64,000 nucleotides of DNA from Oscillatoria sp. FACHB-1407 (GTDB taxonomy: Bacteria > Cyanobacteriota > Cyanobacteriia > Elainellales > Elainellaceae): assembly GCF_014697545.1 (NCBI RefSeq), contig NZ_JACJSA010000008.1:124001-188000 (forward strand), written 5' to 3'. A program made the translations under genes and the position numbers. This document shows positions 1 to 8,905 of the stretch, in pieces. Each line of letters starts with the position of its first letter. Positions within the stretch are counted from its first letter, which is position 1. A model generated the notes under the pieces. It was not told where the DNA came from. It ran no database searches and was given only the letters and a program-made list of their open reading frames with translations.

Positions 1-281
1 GTGCCACAGGGAACCTCAATGATCAGGTCGTCCCCAGAAGCACCCGTCATGTTTTTTGGGCCCCCCCGTTGCCCATCTTTAGCCTTAAATTTGTGGGCAT
101 AGCGGAAGTCCAGCAGGGTTTGCAAGTTTTCGACGGCTTTGAGAATGACAGACCCTCCGTGACCTCCGTTACCCCCCGACGGACCTCCCGCAGGCACATA
201 CTTCTCTCGGTGAAAGGCTACCAGCCCGTCTCCCCCATCACCTGCTTTGACGTCAATTTCTGCCTGATCGATAAATTGCAT
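1..281 (-). CDS. obg: Obg family GTPase, N-terminal part (cut by window edge)
   Basis: Reading the minus strand from the ATG at 281 gives a protein starting [19 protein letters not shown], with [18 protein letters not shown] a little further on, then a glycine-rich stretch and [11 protein letters not shown]. This is the glycine-rich Obg fold that precedes the GTPase domain in ObgE/CgtA proteins. Only about 93 residues lie in the window, so the G domain is off the left edge. The family is a ribosome-associated GTPase involved in 50S assembly and stress response. There is no frameshift in the visible part, and the run of seven C on the plus strand near 61-67 is read correctly in frame. Identification rests on motif match and is strong. 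Confidence 0.93.
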   Translation of the reverse strand, partial: MQFIDQAEIDVKAGDGGDGLVAFHREKYVPAGGPSGGNGGHGGSVILKAVENLQTLLDFRYAHKFKAKDGQRGGPKNMTGASGDDLIIEVPCG

Positions 282-359
282 GGAACCCAAACATTACGCT
301 TCTTTCTTGATGGTAGGCGATTTTAGGGTAGGTCGGTTGCTTCAGGGGCGATCGCCACT

Positions 360-608
360 TTATAGATGCAACCGTATTTGATTAAGCAGACCAATCTGTT
401 CTGCTTTGGTGTTCACTGAGAACCTTTCCCAGTCCTCACCCGTTCTCACATCTGCAAACAGTTGATTTTGGTCTTCGTGGAAGTGTAGAAATGCTTGGGA
501 CTTCCGATAAAAGACTCCACGCTTCTTCTCTTTCAAGCTCTGAAGTTGACGGATCTCGACCAGCAATTCCTCCAGTTTGTCGAGTGCATCCTCCCCAGCA
601 TGTTTCAT
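360..608 (-). CDS. small conserved-type hypothetical protein downstream of Uma2 gene
   Basis: This is an 82-residue ORF whose ATG at 608 is preceded by a purine-rich AAAGGAAAGGG stretch that can serve as ribosome binding site. It begins 19 bp after the stop of the Uma2-family gene, so the two are probably co-transcribed. The first 30 residues are acidic/basic and helical in character; the rest holds the stretch GVFYRKSQAFLHFHED and a FADVRTGEDWERF segment. I do not recognise a named domain. The H-F-H-E pattern is reminiscent of metal- or nucleic-acid-binding proteins, but no function can be assigned. Its position with Uma2 and NACHT genes suggests an accessory role. Confidence 0.6.
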   Translation of the reverse strand: MKHAGEDALDKLEELLVEIRQLQSLKEKKRGVFYRKSQAFLHFHEDQNQLFADVRTGEDWERFSVNTKAEQIGLLNQIRLHL

Positions 609-627
609 GGCTAGCCCTTTCCTTTAC

Positions 628-1464
628 TTACACTTGCTCTGGGTCAATCCCCAATTCTCGTAGTCGAGCCGCTAATCGTTCTGCACGTTGGCGTTCCTGT
701 TCGACTTGCTCTTCTGGCGTTAGAACCCAGATTCCTGAGCGATCGCACCAGCGCAACCAAACCCGTTCAATGTCTTGATAAGCTCCCTGCCAAAGACCTA
801 ATCCCAACTCCAGTTCTGGAATCCAGATTTGCGGAGAATCAGCACTCAGTGGTTGCTGTTCATAGCGTCCGCCCACGAGCTTAAAGAACCACAGCTTGTT
901 GGTATAACGACTGAAGACCACATAGTAAGGCACTCGCAAGATCGTTTCGTAAACCGTCCACTTGCTGGGTGGCGTCTCGCGTTCGGGTTGACCGTTCTCT
1001 GGAGGCAAGCTTGGAGCGTCAAGAACGACTTCGGGTAACCCACTCTCTGCCTGGGAAATCTTTGCGTAGGGACCTAAATCTTCTGCTTGCGTGCCTGGAG
1101 AAAGCAACTCCACCACCACAAAGGGATGGATGCCTTCCTGCCAGATCACATAGCTGGAACGCAAATCAACCCCATCGTAGAGACGCGGCACACCAACCAC
1201 TAGGAACCAGTCGGGGCGTTTTTGCCATAGGGGATGGCGCACATCATAGTAAAGGTTGAGATCAGTCCCCGTAAAAATCTCGTCACGGGCATAGGTGCTG
1301 AGGCGCAGTGTGGCACTCAACAGTTGCGGTTGGAGATCGTGAAATTCGTCAGGCAAGCCGGGTTCGTTAGGATCTTCGCTGGGCAGATCATACATCGTCG
1401 GCAGTGTCTCTCTGGGAGAACGCGGCGGGTCAACCTGTTCTAGTGAAGGGCGTGAGAGGGTCAT
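628..1464 (-). CDS. Uma2 family (DUF820) putative endonuclease
   Basis: The protein is about 278 residues from the ATG at 1464; an in-frame TTG at 1470 would add only two residues. The segment YDVRHPLWQKRPDWFLVVGVPR followed by GIHPFVVVELLSPGTQAEDLG is the PD-(D/E)xK-like core of the Uma2/DUF820 family, which is greatly expanded in cyanobacteria. The C-terminus ends in the usual charged helix (EEQVEQERQRAERLAARLRELG). Family members are predicted nucleases, often close to mobile or defence genes, but their biological role is largely unknown. The core has the V-E-L segment expected after the conserved Asp. The neighbours are a small unknown ORF downstream and a NACHT-TIR gene upstream. Confidence 0.85.
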   Translation of the reverse strand: MTLSRPSLEQVDPPRSPRETLPTMYDLPSEDPNEPGLPDEFHDLQPQLLSATLRLSTYARDEIFTGTDLNLYYDVRHPLWQKRPDWFLVVGVPRLYDGVDLRSSYVIWQEGIHPFVVVELLSPGTQAEDLGPYAKISQAESGLPEVVLDAPSLPPENGQPERETPPSKWTVYETILRVPYYVVFSRYTNKLWFFKLVGGRYEQQPLSADSPQIWIPELELGLGLWQGAYQDIERVWLRWCDRSGIWVLTPEEQVEQERQRAERLAARLRELGIDPEQV

Positions 1465-1470
1465 GAGCAA

Positions 1471-1664
1471 CCGGGGCGATCGACTGTCTCAAGTATAGAT
1501 CTCCGACTTCTTTAATCTCCTCGGCTGCTTGAAGCAGACAGGGAGTTGGTATCTGGGTTTTGGAAGCGATCGCCCCCTACACTCGTAGTCAACTAAACCA
1601 CCAACAGGACAGACGCGATTAATCGCGTCTCTCTGGTTAAACCTCGTGGATCAGAAATAGACTC
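1471..1664. other. intergenic spacer with palindromic repeat
   Basis: This is a gap of about 190 bp between the NACHT-TIR stop and the Uma2 start, both on the minus strand. It contains HIP1-like sites and the 20-bp palindrome at 1611-1630 described separately. No ORF or clear terminator is visible. Confidence 0.5.
1611..1630. repeat. 20-bp perfect palindrome, interspersed repeat copy 1
   Basis: The sequence AGACGCGATTAATCGCGTCT is its own reverse complement. An identical copy lies inside mutS at 10894-10913, and variants (AGACGCGATAAATCGCGCCT) occur four times in tandem at 63532-63680. It is followed here by CTCT, as in mutS, which extends the similarity. Confidence 0.85.
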
Positions 1665-4600
1665 TTACTCTGCCAGTTTGCGTTCAACGGCTGTGAAGAG
1701 TTCATCAAAGCCTGACTCTGCGTGCATGTCTGGCGTGAGGGTATTCATGTCTTTGAGGATGTCGATCAGTCCGGCGATCGTTCCTCGAATCTCGGTGTAC
1801 AAATCAATGTCATCGCGGAAGCCTTGAAGATTGGCGGCACTGACCGTTTTCATGGCTTCATTCAGTTTATGAATTTCGTCTTCCCAGTACTGAATATATT
1901 GGATGCGCTGGATGGGTTTGTAGATGTTGGCATCAGCGAGGATGATTGGGAAAATGCGATCGTAAAATGCACCATTTTTGGCAATTTGCACCAGTTCATA
2001 CATGCAGTTTTCAGATTTGAGGTATTTCTCACTAATCACGACGACCACACATTTGCCGCGTCCGATGCGCTGCATAAATTCCTTAATCCGTCCTTTGAAA
2101 CCGAGGTCGCGCTTGTCACGTACCAGGGTAATGCCCTTATTCTGGAATGCCTGATCGAGTTGATTGGCGATCGCTTCACTGTCGCCACCCCAGGCGTAGG
2201 AGACGAACACTTCTTGGTCAGATTTCACAACAGGTTGCGAGTTGGAGGTCGGGGAATCAGAGCCATAGATCTCTGGATAGCGGCGTTGCAGTTCCTCCCA
2301 GGGCAGCAGCAGGCTCTCTTCAATTTCAGCCCGAACATTTGGACTTACCGCACCCTCAATCTTCATCAGCTTAACGAGGAAGCGGTTGGCATTGTAGTAG
2401 CGTTGTAGTTGTTGTTTCTGTTGGTTAGTGAACTGCCAATCGTGACCAATATTAATATTCCGATGCTGAATCATCACCTGCCGCAGCTCTTCTAACCACT
2501 GTTGCCCCTGTGCTTGCCACCATTGCTCGAAGTGCTGCCAGCTTTTTCGTGAAGGCAATTTAGTCTTCAACTCTTCCAGTTTGAATGCAAGTTCATCGCT
2601 GAAGTCGAGGGCGAGGGCGAGGGTGAGGGCGAGGGCGAGGGCGAGGGCGAGGGCGAGGGCACGATCGTGGGAACGGGTGAGGGCGCGGTCGCGGGCGAGA
2701 GCAAGGGCACGGTCGAGGTCGAGAGCAAGGGTGAGGGCGAGGTTCAGGTCGAGGGCGCGGGTGAGGTTCAGGTCGAGAGCGCGGGTGAGGTTCAGGTCGA
2801 GGTCGAGGGCGCGGTCAAGGGCGAGGGCGAGGTTGCAGGCGCGAGCGCGGGCGAGAGCAAGGGCGAGGTCGAGGGCGAGGTTGCAGGCGCGAGCGCGGGC
2901 GAGAGCAAGGGCAAAATAGAAAGCTCGAAGGGCGGCGGGTCTATAGTTAGACTGAATAGAGCCCGCTTTTTTCAAGACCCAATTTAAAAATTGATTCAAC
3001 GTGGGTTCACCTGCGATTGACCAATCGATAGAGTGTTTAATCAGGCGCAGTAGGCGATCAGCAGGCTGTTGCGATTTCACCAGTTGCTCAACCACCTGCT
3101 GCCATTGTGAATTGGCAATCTTTGCAGCTAGTTGTGCTGGGGTCAGTTGAGTCAGCCATTGAACGGTGAAATGCTCCTGAAAAGTAAGGTGGGAAAACGA
3201 CCACAACTCGTCTGCCCGTTCAATCAACAGTCCGTGCTGTGCCTCCATCGCTTTCAGGACGGCGACACCCTCTTCTCGATTAGCAAGGTGGAGAAATTCA
3301 GCAATCTGAGCAGCAATCTCGTTCTGTTGAAACAAAACAAAGTTTTCTGGATTCTCAAATTTGCGGGCGGCAATCTCGATCAGCAATGTCTGTTTTTGTT
3401 CTACACTCAATTGGCGATAGGCGTCAATGCCCACTTCCCAGCCTTCGATCGCCTTAGCATCATTCCATTTCTCTAGCAGTAACCGAATCCCTCTTTGATA
3501 GAGATCCGTCATCTGGGAGGGCATTTCTCCCTCGTCGTGAAAGACTAAACACATCAGACTCAGCAGCACCGGAGTCACCGTCAGTTCCTTCAATGCTGAA
3601 TTCCTGCTTACAGCAGCATCAAAGTTTTCCCACTGCTGTGCCACTTCGACATCCGATTGTCCACTCGCCTGAAACCAGTTCTGGACAAACTGTTGCACCT
3701 GCTCTGGGCTGAAGTCTGCTACCTCCACCGAGGTAAACCCAACTGGAATTGACTCAATAATCTGGGTGCGGCAGGTCAGAATCCATCGGTTAGCCTTATA
3801 CTCCTCTATGATCTCTCGGAGTTGAGTCTGCACCTCGCCCCGCAGTTCATTCGTCGGCACTTCGTCCAATCCATCCATTAGCACTAAAAGTCTGCCCTTT
3901 TTCAGTAGAACTTGTAGTGGTAATGCCTCTAAATTCTGTTGCAGTTCTTTAATTTGGTTTTCTTTATTTTTGTTTTCCTCCAGAGATTCAGTAATATTTC
4001 GCTTTAACTGCTGAATTTGCTGCTTCAGTGCTCTGATCTGATGACCTTCGTCCAGTCCCAATTCCTTTCCAATTGCATCTAATAAATGCCATTGCTCATC
4101 TCGAATGCGGCGAAGTTCAATGAAGACTGCAATCAAGTCTGGCTGAAAGTGCCCCTTGCACCAATCCACTGCCAGGTGCTTGAGAAAGGTTGTTTTCCCG
4201 GCACCAGGTTTGCCCAGAATCAGGAGTTTTGGGTTGGCATCGGCAATCTCAAAGCCTGGATTGCGTTTAATACGATCGCCCAATCCCAGGCGATCGTTCC
4301 GCAAGTCAAAGGTTTGCAACAGCTTATCTTCAGACACTTGATAGGTGCGGGGCGATCGATTCAGTAACCAGACATCGACGTAAAGCTGATCGACCCCAAT
4401 CTCCTCCCCACTCAGCAAGCGCATTCGACTGTGCTGCCTGAGGATTTTCTGACGGCAGTGTTCTCGAATTTGTTGGAGTGGATCCGTCTTGTTTTGGGGT
4501 TGGGAAGCGCTAGCGAAGCTCTCCGCAAGAATTGACTGAACTGTAGAAACCTCTTGCCAATTCAACCGCAAAGCTGAGCAGAGCTTGCGAAACTCTGCCT

Positions 4601-4763
4601 CACGCACAGGCTCCAGCTTGAAAAAAGCGGTGACGGTGGTGCGGGACATTTTAACGTGCGCGGTCAGCTTCGATTTATTGCCCTCGAAATACAGATTCAA
4701 AGCATCGTTCGCTTTTGTCCAATTCGTCAGCACTAACTTGCGCGATCGCTCCATCCCTCCCAT
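1665..4763 (-). CDS. NACHT NTPase with C-terminal TIR domain and repetitive AL/RA/DL segment
   Basis: This 1032-residue protein has four visible parts. Residues 1-80 are a helix-turn-helix-like segment (KMSRTTVTAFFKLEP). A NACHT NTPase follows, with Walker A GKPGAGKTT near residue 184 and Walker B LLVLMDGLDEVP near 290-300; between them lies a charged coiled-coil insertion. A helical region contains a low-complexity segment at about 618-721, made almost wholly of Ala-Leu, Arg-Ala and Asp-Leu pairs. A TIR domain starts near 850 (EVFVSYAWGG) and has the Glu expected for NADase activity in the ENCMYELVQ segment near 923. STAND NTPases with TIR effectors are known or suspected anti-phage sensors: ligand binding triggers oligomerisation and NAD+ depletion. 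That role is inferred here. The start could also be the Met at 4754. Neighbours are a Uma2 nuclease and a MntA/HepT pair. Confidence 0.88.
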   Translation of the reverse strand: MGGMERSRKLVLTNWTKANDALNLYFEGNKSKLTAHVKMSRTTVTAFFKLEPVREAEFRKLCSALRLNWQEVSTVQSILAESFASASQPQNKTDPLQQIREHCRQKILRQHSRMRLLSGEEIGVDQLYVDVWLLNRSPRTYQVSEDKLLQTFDLRNDRLGLGDRIKRNPGFEIADANPKLLILGKPGAGKTTFLKHLAVDWCKGHFQPDLIAVFIELRRIRDEQWHLLDAIGKELGLDEGHQIRALKQQIQQLKRNITESLEENKNKENQIKELQQNLEALPLQVLLKKGRLLVLMDGLDEVPTNELRGEVQTQLREIIEEYKANRWILTCRTQIIESIPVGFTSVEVADFSPEQVQQFVQNWFQASGQSDVEVAQQWENFDAAVSRNSALKELTVTPVLLSLMCLVFHDEGEMPSQMTDLYQRGIRLLLEKWNDAKAIEGWEVGIDAYRQLSVEQKQTLLIEIAARKFENPENFVLFQQNEIAAQIAEFLHLANREEGVAVLKAMEAQHGLLIERADELWSFSHLTFQEHFTVQWLTQLTPAQLAAKIANSQWQQVVEQLVKSQQPADRLLRLIKHSIDWSIAGEPTLNQFLNWVLKKAGSIQSNYRPAALRAFYFALALARARACNLALDLALALARARACNLALALDRALDLDLNLTRALDLNLTRALDLNLALTLALDLDRALALARDRALTRSHDRALALALALALALTLALALDFSDELAFKLEELKTKLPSRKSWQHFEQWWQAQGQQWLEELRQVMIQHRNINIGHDWQFTNQQKQQLQRYYNANRFLVKLMKIEGAVSPNVRAEIEESLLLPWEELQRRYPEIYGSDSPTSNSQPVVKSDQEVFVSYAWGGDSEAIANQLDQAFQNKGITLVRDKRDLGFKGRIKEFMQRIGRGKCVVVVISEKYLKSENCMYELVQIAKNGAFYDRIFPIILADANIYKPIQRIQYIQYWEDEIHKLNEAMKTVSAANLQGFRDDIDLYTEIRGTIAGLIDILKDMNTLTPDMHAESGFDELFTAVERKLAE
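2602..2911. repeat. GC-rich hexanucleotide-based repeat inside the NACHT-TIR gene
   Basis: About 310 bp consist of variations on GAGGGC / GAGGTC / GCGGGC / GAGAGC (plus strand), including runs such as gagggcgagggcgagggcga and longer duplicated units (for example gcgcgggtgaggttcaggtc, and a repeated unit ending in gagagcaaggg). On the minus (coding) strand this reads Ala-Leu, Arg-Ala, Asp-Leu and Asn-Leu pairs, so 6-bp gains or losses keep the frame. Other frames on the plus strand are also open because of the repeat, but they are shadows. Confidence 0.9.
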
Positions 4764-4989
4764 CGCTCCGCTATTCCAGCTTGGTCACTATTCTATCTAC
4801 AGATACAAACCTGGACAAACGTGAATACTCTTGAACACGGGTTGAACAAATCCTGTGGGCGGTTGAGAGCGTAGGAGGGCGCAATGCCTCATCAACTTAC
4901 CTGTAATGTTACGCAAAGGGTTAGCTCAAGCCTCTATTGCTGCATCCAGGACAATCTAGGACATAATTTGAAGGAATCTGTGATCTGCC

Positions 4990-5337
4990 GTGTCAGAACC
5001 AATGACTACTGAATTACAAGCCATGATGAGCGATCGCTGCCATGTAACGCGATCGCAAATTATCGAGTTCTGTCACCGATGGCATGTGATTGAATTTGCC
5101 GTGTTTGGCTCTGTCTTGCGCGATGACTTTCGAGATGACAGCGACATTGATGTTTTAGTTACCCTTGCTCCCGATCATGGCTTAAACCTGTTTGATTGGA
5201 TGGATATGCAGCAAGAACTAGAAACCCTGTTCCACCGGGAAGTTGATTTAGTAGACAAACGTGGGCTGAAAAATCCCTACCGTCGCTCAGAAATTTTGAA
5301 CACTCGTCAAATCGTCTATGCAAGCGAACAATCGTGA
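4990..5337 (+). CDS. mntA: MntA-type nucleotidyltransferase antitoxin
   Basis: This 115-residue protein has the minimal nucleotidyltransferase signature GSVLRDDFRDDSDID (GS-x10-D-x-D), with a third acidic residue in REVDLVDKR. It belongs to the MNT family, which pairs with HepT/DUF86 proteins. In the characterised MntA/HepT systems the nucleotidyltransferase AMPylates a tyrosine of HepT and so neutralises its RNase activity. Translation may start at GTG 4990 or at the ATG at 5002; both keep the whole domain. Its 3' end overlaps the HepT-like gene by 20 bp, the usual arrangement of a two-gene module. Confidence 0.85.
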   Translation: MSEPMTTELQAMMSDRCHVTRSQIIEFCHRWHVIEFAVFGSVLRDDFRDDSDIDVLVTLAPDHGLNLFDWMDMQQELETLFHREVDLVDKRGLKNPYRRSEILNTRQIVYASEQS

Positions 5338-5677
5338 TGCTGCCTCCGTTTGGGATATGGTGCAAGCCATTCGTCGAATTCAAGAATTCACCATGGGTTT
5401 AACGTCTGATGACTATCAGGCAAGCATCTTGATTCAAAGTGCCGTAGAAAGACAACTCGAAGTTTTGGGAGAAGCCGCAGGTCGAGTTTCCGATACCTTC
5501 CGACAAACTCACCCGGAGATTGATTGGCGTAGAATTGTTGGCTTACGGAACATCATCATTCACCGCTATGACGAAATTCAGCAAGACATCATCTGGAACG
5601 TCATCACTACAGAACTAGCCACTCTTCTAGCACAGCTAGAACCCCTGTTACCTCCTTTACTAAACGGGCGATCATAG
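5318..5677 (+). CDS. hepT: HepT-type (DUF86) RNase toxin
   Basis: This 119-residue helical protein carries the HEPN motif R-x4-H-x-Y at residues 77-84 (RNIIIHRY), the catalytic and AMPylation site of HepT toxins. The segment AVERQLEVLGEAAGRVS and the following TFRQTHPEIDWRRIVGLRN are typical of DUF86. It overlaps the upstream MntA-type gene by 20 bp, so the two are translationally coupled. The known role is a tRNA/mRNA-cleaving toxin controlled by AMPylation by MntA. All expected key residues are present, so it looks intact. Confidence 0.87.
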   Translation: MQANNRDAASVWDMVQAIRRIQEFTMGLTSDDYQASILIQSAVERQLEVLGEAAGRVSDTFRQTHPEIDWRRIVGLRNIIIHRYDEIQQDIIWNVITTELATLLAQLEPLLPPLLNGRS

Positions 5678-6273
5678 GAATACGGGAAACCTGAAGGAAA
5701 ATGTCATCTACTGCATCAGTCTTGTAGTCAGGCGATTCCGACGGAGAACTTCGCTAATGCCCTCTAACCTCCACTTTTCAACTCCTAAACATGGAACTTT
5801 GACCTTTTTACTTGAAGGTTTGAGTTCAAAATAGGAAACTTCAAGTTCAGAATAGAAAGCTCCGAGTTCAAAATAGGAAATTTCAAGTTCAGAATAGAAA
5901 GCTCCGAGTTCAAAACACAGAACTTCGAGTTCGGAGTAGAAAATTTTGAGTTCAAAATAGGAAACTCCGAATTCAGAACTCAAAGGACGAAGCTCAGACC
6001 TCAAGCGATCGCGCTTTTAACTCTAACCGTCAAGTGAAGTAGTCCTTCTAGCTCCTCGGCTTCTTTGCCCTTCTAATACCAATTTGAATTAGAAAGGCGA
6101 CGAATGCTTGTACGGGTTTGGCACTGCCAAACCCCTCCTGATAACATTTCTATCAATTCAGGTCTATAAATTAGGGTTATACATCTATATACCTGTAGGG
6201 GTGGTTCGCGAACCGCCCCTGTCTAAACCGTTAGAATAGAACTCGATTCCCATCCCGTCAGCCGCTACCAGAC
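5678..6273. other. intergenic region with 21-bp tandem repeats
   Basis: This is about 600 bp between hepT and mnmG. The central part (5824-5991) is the tandem array described separately. The rest is low-complexity intergenic DNA with short repeats such as TTTGGCACTGCCAAAC near 6118-6133, an inverted repeat. No convincing gene was found: the 98-residue minus-strand reading frame over the array starts at TTG, has no clear ribosome binding site and consists of the repeat. Confidence 0.5.
5824..5991. repeat. tandem array of eight 21-bp units
   Basis: Units begin with GTTC at 5824, 5845, 5866, 5887, 5908, 5929 and 5950, with a degenerate eighth copy at 5971 (ATTC). Two alternating variants, gttcaaaataggaaacttca and gttcagaatagaaagctccg (each followed by an A), give a higher-order 42-bp period in the left half. 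Because 21 is divisible by 3, the minus strand carries an open frame with a 7-residue repeat (YFELGAF / YSELEVS). Confidence 0.9.
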
Positions 6274-8220
6274 ATGAGCACGCCCGTTGAATTTCAAGAT
6301 TATTTTGATGTCATTGTCGTTGGAGCCGGACACTCTGGCTGTGAGGCAGCGTTAGCCGCTGCACGACTGGGTTGCCGCACCTTAATGCTGACGCTGAATC
6401 TGGATAAGATCGCATGGCAACCCTGCAATCCAGCGGTGGGAGGTCCAGCTAAGTCACAGTTGACCCACGAAGTCGATGCGCTGGGCGGTGAGATTGGCAA
6501 AATGGCCGATCGCACCTATCTGCAAAAGCGGTTGCTGAACATTTCACGGGGGCCAGCCGTGTGGGCATTGCGAGCGCAGACTGACAAGCGAGAATATGCG
6601 GCGGTGATGCGGCGGATTGTGGAGAACCAGGAAAATCTGTCGGTGCGTGAGGCAATGGCGACGGATCTGATCCTGGGCAAGAATGACGAAGTGATTGGGG
6701 TGCAAACCTATTTTGGAGTTGCGTTCCAATGCAAAACGGTGGTGTTGACAACAGGAACATTTTTGGGTGGGATTATCTGGGTGGGCAACAAGTCAATGCC
6801 TGCGGGACGAGCGGGTGAGTTTGCCGCTGTGGGGCTAACCGAAACGCTGAACCGCCTGGGCTTTGAAACCGATCGCCTGAAAACGGGGACTCCGGCACGA
6901 GTTGATAAGCGATCGCTTGATTACAGCAAACTGGAACCTCAACCCGGAGATGAAGAGGTGCGCTGGTTTAGCTTTGACCCGGAGGCATGGGTTGAGCGAG
7001 AGCAAATGCCCTGTTACCTGACGCGCACTACAGCGGAAACTCATCGGCTGATTCGGGAGAATCTGCACCTGTCCCCTGTTTATGGCGGTTGGGTGGATGC
7101 CAAGGGACCGCGTTATTGCCCTAGCATTGAAGACAAAATCGTGCGATTTGCCGATAAGGAGTCGCACCAAATCTTCATTGAGCCAGAAGGGCGAGACATT
7201 CCAGAGCTTTATATCCAGGGCTTTTCAACCGGATTGCCCGAAACGCTGCAATTGCAAATGTTGCGATCGCTCCCCGGTCTAGAAAATTGCGTCATGCTAC
7301 GTCCAGCCTATGCCGTGGAATACGACTACATCCCGGCAACTCAGTGCTATCCCACGATGATGACCAAAAAAGTGGAGGGACTGTTCTGTGCCGGACAGAT
7401 CAACGGCACCACCGGGTACGAAGAAGCGGCAGCACAGGGACTCGTTGCCGGAATTAATGCCGCTCGCTTTGCACGGGGGCAGGAGATGATCGTGTTGCCA
7501 CGCGAACAGAGCTACATCGGCACCCTGTTGGATGACCTGTGTACGAAGGATTTGCGCGAACCCTATCGGATGCTGACCTCCCGCTCAGAATATCGATTGC
7601 TGCTGCGATCGGACAATGCCGATCAGCGACTGACTCCGCTGGGTCGTGAGATTGGATTGGTTGGCGATCGCCGCTGGGAGTTGTTTAGCCGCAAACAAGC
7701 CAATATCGTCGCTGAAAAAGAGCGATTGCACGAAACCCGCGTCAAGGAACACGATCCGCTGGGCAAACAAATTGTGGCGGATACACAGCAGGCGATTAAG
7801 GGTTCAATTACTCTTGCTGACCTCTTGCGGCGACCGGGATTTCACTATGTCCATCTCGATCGCTATGGGTTGAGTAACCCTGAGTTGAGCCAAGCTGAGC
7901 GCGAAGGCGCAGAGATTGACATTAAATATGCGGGTTACTTGCAGCGTCAACAAAATCAGATTGACCAGGTGGCGCGACAAGCCCACCGTCCACTGCCTCC
8001 CGACCTGGACTATCACGCCATCAGCACGCTATCCAAAGAATCTCGCGAGAAGTTGACCAAAGTGCGACCCCTCACGATTGGGCAAGCCGCTCGCATTGGT
8101 GGAGTCAACCCAGCGGATGTGAATGCCCTGCTGATTCATCTAGAGGTGCGATCTCTGCGAGATACCAGGGAGTCGCAACAGACGCACCCGGCGGCTGAAG
8201 AAGTGTTAAACAAAGGATGA
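6274..8220 (+). CDS. mnmG: tRNA uridine-5-carboxymethylaminomethyl modification enzyme MnmG
   Basis: This 648-residue flavoprotein has an N-terminal FAD-binding Rossmann motif ([15 protein letters not shown], about residues 16-30), the family signature [29 protein letters not shown] and PAGRAGE, and the C-terminal tRNA-binding region ([17 protein letters not shown], then DIKYAGYL). Together with MnmE it installs the cmnm5 group on U34 of certain tRNAs, using FAD, methylene-THF and glycine. Length is normal for the family. The ATG at 6274 is used because the GAGHSG motif follows at the usual distance. The gene stands alone, with about 270 bp of non-coding sequence between it and the repeat array. 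Confidence 0.96.
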   Translation: MSTPVEFQDYFDVIVVGAGHSGCEAALAAARLGCRTLMLTLNLDKIAWQPCNPAVGGPAKSQLTHEVDALGGEIGKMADRTYLQKRLLNISRGPAVWALRAQTDKREYAAVMRRIVENQENLSVREAMATDLILGKNDEVIGVQTYFGVAFQCKTVVLTTGTFLGGIIWVGNKSMPAGRAGEFAAVGLTETLNRLGFETDRLKTGTPARVDKRSLDYSKLEPQPGDEEVRWFSFDPEAWVEREQMPCYLTRTTAETHRLIRENLHLSPVYGGWVDAKGPRYCPSIEDKIVRFADKESHQIFIEPEGRDIPELYIQGFSTGLPETLQLQMLRSLPGLENCVMLRPAYAVEYDYIPATQCYPTMMTKKVEGLFCAGQINGTTGYEEAAAQGLVAGINAARFARGQEMIVLPREQSYIGTLLDDLCTKDLREPYRMLTSRSEYRLLLRSDNADQRLTPLGREIGLVGDRRWELFSRKQANIVAEKERLHETRVKEHDPLGKQIVADTQQAIKGSITLADLLRRPGFHYVHLDRYGLSNPELSQAEREGAEIDIKYAGYLQRQQNQIDQVARQAHRPLPPDLDYHAISTLSKESREKLTKVRPLTIGQAARIGGVNPADVNALLIHLEVRSLRDTRESQQTHPAAEEVLNKG

Positions 8221-8318
8221 GCGATAGATCAATAAGGATAAACACTGAACGATGGAACCAACTTCCACTCTTATCCTTTATTTTTTATCCTTCATCCTTT
8301 ATCCTTCACCCTTTCCCC

Positions 8319-8624
8319 TTAGTCTTCCTCAATCTCCAAAACCTCGCCGCTTCTGGCATTGACGTAAACCAGACGCTCGTCGTTTAACTCCACCACATAG
8401 ATCAGCCCACGCTCACCTCGTGGCTCCAGGTTGACTTCCTCAATCTCATTGTTTGGAGCAATTTGCAACACGATGCGCATCAACTGCGGCATGGAGAGAA
8501 TTGGCCCTGCTTGAGCACGAGGATATTCATCATCTTTATCGGCTCGTGCTACTGGAGCCACTGTGCCAAGAGTCAGGGGAATAATAACAGAGGCGATCGC
8601 CAATAAACGTGGATTCAGTTTCAT
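8319..8624 (-). CDS. secreted PepSY-domain protein
   Basis: This 101-residue protein has an N-terminal signal peptide (KLNPRLLAIASVIIPLTLGTVAPVARA, cleavage after ARA), then one PepSY-like module: MPQLMRIVLQIAPNNEIEEVNLEPRGERGLIYVVELNDERLVYVNARSGEVLEIEED. The last part matches the typical PepSY ending (Y-V-V-E-L and V-N-A-x-S-G-E-V-L). PepSY domains are thought to bind or inhibit peptidases or to act as membrane-associated sensors. It lies convergent to mnmG, with 98 bp between them that contain a T/C-rich STRR-like stretch (8270-8318). Function beyond localisation is unknown. Confidence 0.75.
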   Translation of the reverse strand: MKLNPRLLAIASVIIPLTLGTVAPVARADKDDEYPRAQAGPILSMPQLMRIVLQIAPNNEIEEVNLEPRGERGLIYVVELNDERLVYVNARSGEVLEIEED

Positions 8625-8905
8625 AGGTCAAGCGGAGAGATAAAAGGCGACGACAAAACAGGAAAATGCTGTTCCCAATCTACAGTAGCAACACGTAAAC
8701 CGCTACCAACCGGGTTCCCCAAATCTCATGTCCTTACGATAAAGTCATTAACAGTCAACGTAGCTTTACAAAAGAGTTAATGGTCAGTCGTCAATGGTTA
8801 ATAGTTAAGAGTGTTGAGTGCCAGGAGTAATGTCTCAGCCCAAAACTCGAAACTCATCCCCCCACTTCTCTACCCCTCTGCCTTCCCTTTCTCTCTGTCT
8901 TGCTC
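8625..8905. other. spacer between PepSY gene and mutS with heptamer-like repeat
   Basis: The stretch 8776-8816 (taatggtcagtcgtcaatgg followed by ttaatagttaag) is a short version of the tcaatgg/tcaatag heptamer repeat seen at 57636-57790. No ORF. A promoter for mutS and one for the divergent PepSY gene must lie here, but none is clear enough to place. Confidence 0.4.

Noticed and set aside
2581-2987. Plus-strand open frames rich in Arg-Ala or Gly-Glu over the GC repeat of the NACHT-TIR gene
   Set aside because: They are shadows of the repeat in other frames with no ribosome binding site and lie opposite a clear long gene.
5708-6004. 98-residue minus-strand reading frame with YFELGAF repeats
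   Set aside because: It starts at TTG without a Shine-Dalgarno and is wholly made of the 21-bp array; kept as a repeat.
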